A stretch of 9,437 nt of DNA, taken from an uncultured Clostridia bacterium (GTDB taxonomy: Bacteria > Bacillota > Clostridia > Oscillospirales > CAG-272). The notes beneath the pieces are model-generated. The model did no database searches and had not been told where the DNA came from. It saw nothing but the letters and a program-made list of their open reading frames with translations. Within the stretch, counting starts at the first letter, position 1, and the number at the start of each line of letters is the position of its first letter. The DNA lies in assembly GCA_937892405.1 (NCBI GenBank), contig CALAFS010000155.1, forward strand, positions 1-9,437. Reading direction: 5' to 3'. The position numbers were made by a program, and so were the translations under genes. Below, one piece after another: positions 5,531-9,437 of this stretch.

Positions 5531-6807
5531 AATATCACTTTCTTACCGTCCGTGTCGAAATTGACTTTGTATGTTTTGCCGCCTGCCGTAACCTCGTATT
5601 CTCCGTAGAAGCCGCGGAAGCTCACCTCTCCGTCTGCCCCGACCGCACATTCCTCATCGGTCGCCCATACCTCTTTGATGAGATGATACAGCCGCCGATA
5701 CGCGGGTTTCTCACTCATATCGAATCTTAAAAGTCCGCCGCGATAATAATTTTCGCCCTCCGTCATGTTGCCGGGAGTGGTGAAAGCCGCATATCCGTCC
5801 GCCAGATTCCAATAGACGATCTGCGACACATTCTTGTGAGAGAACCACAGGGAATACAGCCGCTCGAGCACATCTGCCTGCGACATTTCATCCGCGCCAT
5901 CCTCCGTAAATGCGGGGACGGTAACCTCGGTGATTTCAATCGGCTTTTGGAAGCGTGCGTAATTGTCCAGCGTTTTGAAAAGATGCGGCAAATTGTAATA
6001 TAAGCGCGTACTGTCGAAATATTTCTCGGCACGGTGGAACATGTGATACTGCGCGCCGATCGCGTCGATACGACACCCCTTCATGAGAAGATTCTCTATC
6101 ATCATATAATATGCGTCGTAAGCACAGGCGCGGGCTTCCCAAATCGCACACCACTCATTGATGCATAGCTCGTTATTCGGGAAGTATTCCGCCGCCTTCT
6201 TATAGCACCATTCCATAAAGTCGGGCGCGAGATAAAAGTCCGTCACCCAACCGTCCTGCCAGAACATTTCGTTCGTTACTTCTATGGTAGGGATTTTCTC
6301 CGCGTACCTCTTTGTAATTTCCTGCATACGCTTTTCGAGATGTGCCTTTACCACATCGTCGCTTTTGCCGCGAAGCCACCCCGGGAAGAAATGATCGTAG
6401 CAAAGCGCGTGCTCGCGCGGCTCGATGCCGTGCTTTTCGCAAAACTCTACACAGAGACCCGCCGGGGGACGGCGATAGATTTTTTCGGAATCTTTGCCGT
6501 ATCTCGTATGTCCTTCTTCGGGCTCGGTAGCATCCCAGTAAAACGGCACCGTTGCCATATTGAAAAGCGCGGCAAGTTTTTCCTTGTAAAGTTCGTTTTT
6601 ATGCTTGTCATCGGGAATTTCGTCGAGCATAAACATGTTGCAACCGAAGCGGAATTTGTGATTTTTCAGTTTTACATGTACTTTTTCGCCCGGGGCGAAG
6701 GGCGTTTTCAGAGAAAAATCGCCTTTGCGGTTTTTCTCGATGCCGTCCTGTATACGGCTGTCTGTTTCCTCGTTCGTTATCAGGAGTTCGTTTATATCGT
6801 ATGCCAT
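5527..6807 (-). CDS. Cytoplasmic, divergent GH10-family glycoside hydrolase
   Basis: The 426-residue product has the GH10 (xylanase family) barrel. TIEVTNEMFW (174-183) holds the acid/base Glu180 preceded by Asn179. PIEITEVTVP (289-298) holds the nucleophile Glu294. GAQYHM (251-256) holds the conserved His255. Residues about 1-55 are an N-terminal beta portion and about 388-426 a small C-terminal beta domain. There is no signal peptide, so it acts inside the cell on an imported oligosaccharide or glycoside. Substrate-site residues differ from true xylanases: the usual ENEMKW block is VPFYWD (87-92), the usual LVWHSQ is LCYDHF (135-140), and the usual WGxxD is YWNLAD (332-337). Hydrolysis with retention is expected, but xylan is doubtful as substrate. 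It lies 46 nt behind the dehydratase gene and overlaps the SDR gene by 4 nt. Its own ribosome site (GAAAGG) is moderate. Confidence 0.88.
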   Translation of the reverse strand: MAYDINELLITNEETDSRIQDGIEKNRKGDFSLKTPFAPGEKVHVKLKNHKFRFGCNMFMLDEIPDDKHKNELYKEKLAALFNMATVPFYWDATEPEEGHTRYGKDSEKIYRRPPAGLCVEFCEKHGIEPREHALCYDHFFPGWLRGKSDDVVKAHLEKRMQEITKRYAEKIPTIEVTNEMFWQDGWVTDFYLAPDFMEWCYKKAAEYFPNNELCINEWCAIWEARACAYDAYYMMIENLLMKGCRIDAIGAQYHMFHRAEKYFDSTRLYYNLPHLFKTLDNYARFQKPIEITEVTVPAFTEDGADEMSQADVLERLYSLWFSHKNVSQIVYWNLADGYAAFTTPGNMTEGENYYRGGLLRFDMSEKPAYRRLYHLIKEVWATDEECAVGADGEVSFRGFYGEYEVTAGGKTYKVNFDTDGKKVIL

Positions 6808-6853
6808 TGGATTGCCTTTCTTCTTTACGAATTGGTGTTATGCAGCGTAAGAA

Positions 6854-8167
6854 TTACGACCATTCGCGGTCGTTGGACCATTCTTTATCCCATGAGGAGG
6901 TGTCGCTCCACGGCTCGTCGCAATCGGCTTTTCTGAACTTTTCGATAAGCTCTTCGTTCAGACTTTCTATGCCGAGCCCCGGCGTGTCGGGCACTTTCAA
7001 AAATCCGTTTTCAAGTTGAATCGCGGGGGTTACCAGGTCGAACCACTCGGGGTGATCGACGGAATGGAATTCTATCGCCAGCACATCTTTGAGCGCCGCC
7101 GCCGTATGTACCGCCGCCATAAACGCGATGGGGCTTTCCGCCATATGTATCGCGAGCGCAACCGCGTATTTTTCGCACAGCTCGCCGACTTTTTTCATTT
7201 CGGAAATACCGCCGACCGTGAGCAGATCGGGATGAACCACATTGATTCCCGCCTGCATGACGGACTCAAAGTTTTCGGCAAGGAAAATATCCTCGCCCGT
7301 GCAGATCGGCACGCGGGAATTGTCCGCGAACTTCTTAATATCCTTCACATTCTGCCAGGGGGTCAGATCTTCCATCCAGGCGATATTGTATTTTTCCAGG
7401 CGCTCTGCAAATCTGATCGCGTCTTCGATGGCAACATGACCGAAGTGGTCAATCGCGAGCGGAACTTCATAGCCGATCACATCTCTTACCTGTTTTACAT
7501 AGTCTTCGAGATAATCCAGCCCTTTTTCCGTGATGTGGATGCCCGTGGCGTAGTGCGGAATCGTGAAAATCTGATAATTCTTTCCGAACATCAGCGACTT
7601 GTCTATCGAGCCCGATTGATGACAGATGGCTTTCATATTGTATTTTTTGAAATCTTCTATCATTCCGAGCGGCGCGTTCAGAGTCCCCGGCACATCATAC
7701 AAAAGTTCTATTCCCAAATCCATTTTAAGGAAAGTGAACCCTTGCTCCATCCGCTTTTTTAACGCCTTGCCCATGTCCGTTCCCGTATGCTTACCGTCGA
7801 CATCGGTATCGCAGTAAATACGCACCTCGTCGCGCCATTTGCCGCCGAGCAGCTGATATACCGGGACGCCGTAGAATTTACCGACGATATCCCAAAGGGC
7901 GATTTCAATCCCCGAGACGCCACCGCCCTGACGCGAGTGCCCGCCGAACTGCCGGATTCTGTGAAATATCTTTTCCACATTCAGCGGATTTTCACCTATG
8001 ATTCTCGATTTCAGCATTTTGGCATAAGTGGCGCTTGACGCATCCCGCACTTCTCCGTAACCGACAATTCCGGCGTTGGTATAGATTTTTAATAAAATCA
8101 TGTGTTTGGGAAGTCCGTCGATATCGGCAACCCTCAGATCTGTGATTTTCAGTTCGCTTGCAGTCAT
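6854..8167 (-). CDS. Enolase-superfamily acid-sugar dehydratase (mandelate racemase group)
   Basis: The 437-residue product has the capping domain and barrel of mandelate racemase / muconate lactonising enzymes. Metal ligands are Asp240 (AIDHFGH, 238-244), Glu266 (WMEDLTP, 264-270) and Glu292 (CTGEDIF, 289-295). Lys148 and Asp150 (LKMDLG, 147-152) lie on barrel strand 2. RQGGGVSGIEIALWDI (79-94) is the family's capping/first-helix signature. The general layout is nearest to galactonate/mannonate-type dehydratases, which turn an aldonate into a 2-keto-3-deoxy acid. Two points differ: the active-site His follows Asp240 directly, with another at 244, and the strand-7 segment HPDLLTVGG (312-320) has Thr317 where galactonate dehydratase has its catalytic His. 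A Trp/Asp/Ser-rich tail (about 417-437, ending DREWS) is extra. The ATG at 8167 has AAGGAG 6-7 nt upstream. It is first in the operon, divergent from the AraC regulator. The exact substrate is not assigned. Confidence 0.9.
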   Translation of the reverse strand: MTASELKITDLRVADIDGLPKHMILLKIYTNAGIVGYGEVRDASSATYAKMLKSRIIGENPLNVEKIFHRIRQFGGHSRQGGGVSGIEIALWDIVGKFYGVPVYQLLGGKWRDEVRIYCDTDVDGKHTGTDMGKALKKRMEQGFTFLKMDLGIELLYDVPGTLNAPLGMIEDFKKYNMKAICHQSGSIDKSLMFGKNYQIFTIPHYATGIHITEKGLDYLEDYVKQVRDVIGYEVPLAIDHFGHVAIEDAIRFAERLEKYNIAWMEDLTPWQNVKDIKKFADNSRVPICTGEDIFLAENFESVMQAGINVVHPDLLTVGGISEMKKVGELCEKYAVALAIHMAESPIAFMAAVHTAAALKDVLAIEFHSVDHPEWFDLVTPAIQLENGFLKVPDTPGLGIESLNEELIEKFRKADCDEPWSDTSSWDKEWSNDREWS

Positions 8168-8228
8168 GGAATTCTCCTTGCTTTTTGTTTGAAAGCCGTG
8201 ATTTGCGGCAATCTCCGATGCGACCGGC

Positions 8229-8258
8229 TTGACAATAAAATCGTTTTTATGATATAAT
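8229..8258 (+). promoter_or_regulatory. Consensus sigma-A promoter of the AraC-type regulator
   Basis: TTGACA (8229-8234) and TATAAT (8253-8258) both match the consensus perfectly, with an 18-nt spacer. Transcription would begin near 8265, leaving a leader of about 170 nt before the regulator ATG at 8435. A promoter this strong usually needs repression, which fits the dyad over the -10. I see no equally clear promoter for the divergent operon in 8168-8300. Confidence 0.85.
8235..8250. repeat. Inverted repeat in the promoter spacer
   Basis: ATAAAA (8235-8240) and TTTTAT (8245-8250) form a 6-bp inverted repeat around TCGT, filling most of the spacer between the -35 and -10. In such AT-rich DNA it could be chance. 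If a site, it would act together with the neighbouring dyad at 8247-8266. Confidence 0.3.
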
Positions 8259-8266
8259 AATCATAA
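8247..8266. promoter_or_regulatory. Candidate operator: dyad over the -10
   Basis: TTATGAT (8247-8253) and ATCATAA (8260-8266) form a perfect 7-bp inverted repeat with a 6-nt spacer, centred on the TATAAT of the regulator promoter. A dimeric repressor bound here would block RNA polymerase, and the same site lies in the control region of the divergent operon. The binding protein is unknown; AraC proteins more often use direct repeats, so a different repressor is possible. Confidence 0.5.
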
Positions 8267-8270
8267 CATT

Positions 8271-8282
8271 TACAATATTGTT
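8271..8282. repeat. Palindrome ACAATATTGT in the divergent control region
   Basis: A perfect 10-nt palindrome (8272-8281) lies just past the expected regulator start site, upstream of the divergent operon. Read on either strand, the surrounding 12 nt match the AACAATGTTGCT repeat near the regulator ATG at 9 of 12 positions, so it could be a third copy of the same binding sequence. Short AT-rich palindromes occur by chance. Confidence 0.35.
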
Positions 8283-8300
8283 ACCCTTTCGCAAAGCGGC

Positions 8301-8343
8301 TTTTGGCTTGATTTTTGCCGGAAAACCGGGATATCCGCCAAAA
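8301..8343 (+). other. Two-part stem in the regulator leader
   Basis: In the untranslated leader, TTTTGGC (8301-8307) can pair with GCCAAAA (8337-8343) as a 7-bp outer stem around an inner CCGG-AAAA-CCGG hairpin (8318-8329). No U tract follows, so it is not a standard terminator. It may influence stability or translation of the regulator mRNA; I match it to no known riboswitch. The rest of the gene-free stretch 8168-8434 holds the promoter, dyad and repeats listed separately. Confidence 0.4.
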
Positions 8344-8384
8344 TTCTTACTTATACTATACTATTTTACCGTGCCGAGTGCAAT

Positions 8385-8417
8385 AACGATGTTGCTTTTT
8401 TTGCAAACAATGTTGCT
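8385..8417 (+). promoter_or_regulatory. Direct repeat at 21-bp spacing: candidate AraC-family half-sites
   Basis: AACGATGTTGCT (8385-8396) and AACAATGTTGCT (8406-8417) agree at 11 of 12 positions and are offset by exactly 21 bp, two helical turns. This is the spacing of the araI1/araI2 half-sites of AraC. It ends 17 nt before the regulator ATG and lies well inside the transcribed leader, so binding would block elongation (autorepression) or serve a distant promoter. The offset is also a multiple of three, so a coding explanation must be kept in mind. Confidence 0.45.
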
Positions 8418-8434
8418 GTCATGGGAGAAATACA

Positions 8435-9319
8435 ATGAAACGGTTCATAGATACCTTTACCGATAATTACGGAAACCCGATTTTCAAGATCTATACCTCC
8501 GCGCCTCCGGCAATGAAGAGGCAAAAAAGAATGCACCGGCATACGGAGTTTGAAATTTCGCTTATTTTATCCGGTAAAGGTGTTTACAGTACCACCTCGG
8601 GGGAATACAGCTTTGAAAAGGGCGATATCTTTCTGTTTTCGACGAACGAGTATCATTACATCACCGATATAGAATACGACGAGCAGGAATGTTTTCGGAT
8701 TCTCAATATTCAGTTTGCCCCCGCATTCATTTACACCTCCGACAATCCGAAAGATACGCTGTTTATGAATATTTTTCTGCACCGCACGGCAGAGTTTCAC
8801 AACATGCTGACAAGAGACAATCCCCATACGGACGCGATACGGCAGCTTTTTTATGACATAAGGCAGGAGTGCGAAGAGAAGAGGTCGTGTTATCGCACGG
8901 AAACAAGGAATAAAGTCATATCGGTACTTATAAGCATTTTCAGGTATTACCGTTACGCTGAATCCGATGGAACTTCCGGGGCAACCTATAATATCGAAAG
9001 CTTGCAAAAAGCAATCGCTTATATCAACGAAAATTATTGTCATGATATTTCTCTTGACGCCATTGCCGAGGCGGCTTTTTTATCCAAGTTCCGTTTCATG
9101 CATTTGTTCAAGTCCACTTATAACATGACGGTGTGGGATTATATCAACATCAAACGGATTGATAAAGCCCTTGCATTGCTCGCAGGCAGCAGCGAGAACA
9201 TTTTGACCGTGGCGGCAAAAAGCGGATTCAATAACAGCGCGAACTTTAACCGCATTTTCAAAAAAATAACGGGGGTGACCCCGAGAGAATATCGTCGGTC
9301 TGCGAAGGTGCAATCATAA
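8435..9319 (+). CDS. AraC/XylS-family transcription regulator
   Basis: The 294-residue protein has the two-part AraC layout. Residues about 15-105 form a cupin-like sensor domain, with HRHTEFEISLILSGKG (34-49), GEYSFEKGDIFLFS (56-69) and the His-rich NEYHYI (71-76). Residues about 188-287 form the double helix-turn-helix domain: ISLDAIAEAAFLSKFRFMHLF (205-225), then ILTVAAKSGFNNSANFNRIF (256-275) and the family-closing FKKITGVTPREYRR (275-288). It probably senses a sugar or sugar acid and activates the divergent dehydratase-GH10-SDR-lyase operon; this is inferred from position. The ATG at 8435 has GGGAG 7 nt upstream. Its sequence looks more AT-rich than the folate genes in this window, which may reflect a different origin or simply regulator composition. 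Confidence 0.93.
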   Translation: MKRFIDTFTDNYGNPIFKIYTSAPPAMKRQKRMHRHTEFEISLILSGKGVYSTTSGEYSFEKGDIFLFSTNEYHYITDIEYDEQECFRILNIQFAPAFIYTSDNPKDTLFMNIFLHRTAEFHNMLTRDNPHTDAIRQLFYDIRQECEEKRSCYRTETRNKVISVLISIFRYYRYAESDGTSGATYNIESLQKAIAYINENYCHDISLDAIAEAAFLSKFRFMHLFKSTYNMTVWDYINIKRIDKALALLAGSSENILTVAAKSGFNNSANFNRIFKKITGVTPREYRRSAKVQS

Positions 9320-9371
9320 GAATACCGTCGGATCCCTTTCTTTGCCCCTTTTTGAGATTTGCTTCGTCGTT

Positions 9372-9389
9372 TTTGGCTTTTTCGCCAAA
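9372..9389 (+). other. Small hairpin after the regulator gene
   Basis: TTTGGC (9372-9377) and GCCAAA (9384-9389) form a 6-bp stem with a TTTTTC loop, about 50 nt past the regulator stop. It is weak and has no U tract; it may be a 3'-end structure before the hairpin at 9415. Confidence 0.3.
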
Positions 9390-9414
9390 GCGATCGTAAA
9401 ACCGTAAAAAACAG

Positions 9415-9437
9415 GGTGCCCCAAAAATCGGGGCACC
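9415..9437 (+). terminator. Hairpin at the window edge, likely terminator of the AraC-type gene
   Basis: GGTGCCCC (9415-9422) pairs perfectly with GGGGCACC (9430-9437) around AAAAATC. It lies about 95 nt after the regulator stop and is preceded by an A-rich stretch (9407-9411). The window stops at the end of the stem, so the U tract and any stem extension cannot be seen. A leftward transcript from beyond the window could also end here. Confidence 0.6.

Noticed and set aside
8192..8206. Catabolite-response-element-like sequence upstream of the dehydratase gene
   Set aside because: It lacks the central CG at the required position and the right-hand half, so it does not meet the cre consensus.
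8353..8362. TATAC tandem as a second promoter -10 for the regulator
   Set aside because: No -35-like hexamer lies at the right distance upstream, and a perfect consensus promoter exists at 8229-8258.
8278..8466. 62-residue hydrophobic plus-strand frame (or a 25-residue version from ATG 8389) overlapping the start of the AraC-type gene
   Set aside because: It has a TTG start without a ribosome site, overlaps the regulator in another frame, and contains the 21-bp repeat. A leader peptide is not excluded, but nothing positive supports it.
1..9437. CRISPR array, tRNA, rRNA, insertion sequence or phage genes
   Set aside because: I saw no regularly spaced repeats, tRNA-like folds, rRNA motifs, transposase or integrase in either strand.

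Overview
The window looks like chromosome from an anaerobic Firmicute of class Clostridia. The evidence is strong AGGAG-type ribosome binding sites, an ECF-type folate S component under a tetrahydrofolate riboswitch, a leaderless DUF11 protein beginning MATFTNQ, and an AraC regulator divergent from a sugar-catabolic operon. Species cannot be named from this sequence. Seven protein genes are supported; six lie on the minus strand and one on the plus strand.

Left part (1-1260). A minus-strand gene (214-1068) encodes a 284-residue leaderless DUF11 beta-repeat protein. It ends at a strong GC hairpin (154-183). A bidirectional hairpin terminator (1221-1254) separates it from the next unit.

Folate unit (1332-3756, minus strand). 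A sigma-A-like promoter (3728-3756) is followed by a recognisable class I tetrahydrofolate (THF) riboswitch (about 3601-3714). Next come candidate expression-platform hairpins, one of which buries the ribosome binding site. The first gene (1691-3511) is an in-frame fusion of a FolT-type ECF folate S component with a complete FolC folylpolyglutamate synthase. The second gene, 14 nt further on, is a MIF-family tautomerase (1332-1676). One membrane-anchored polypeptide could therefore import folate and trap it by glutamylation, under folate feedback control.

Sugar or sugar-acid unit (3796-9437). A minus-strand operon runs from 8167 to 3868: an enolase-superfamily acid-sugar dehydratase, a cytoplasmic divergent GH10 glycoside hydrolase, a short-chain dehydrogenase (4-nt overlap), and a RraA/HMG-aldolase-like lyase. 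Divergent from it is an AraC/XylS regulator (8435-9319) with a consensus sigma-A promoter (8229-8258), a dyad over the -10, a long structured leader, and a 12-nt direct repeat spaced exactly 21 bp. Together the enzymes suggest non-phosphorylative catabolism of an acidic glycoside: hydrolysis, dehydration to a 2-keto-3-deoxy acid, oxidation, then retro-aldol cleavage. Several catalytic positions differ from the characterised relatives, so the substrate is open. No transporter lies in the window.

The sugar unit, and especially the regulator, looks more AT-rich than the folate unit. It is bounded by hairpins that share a 12-nt core.
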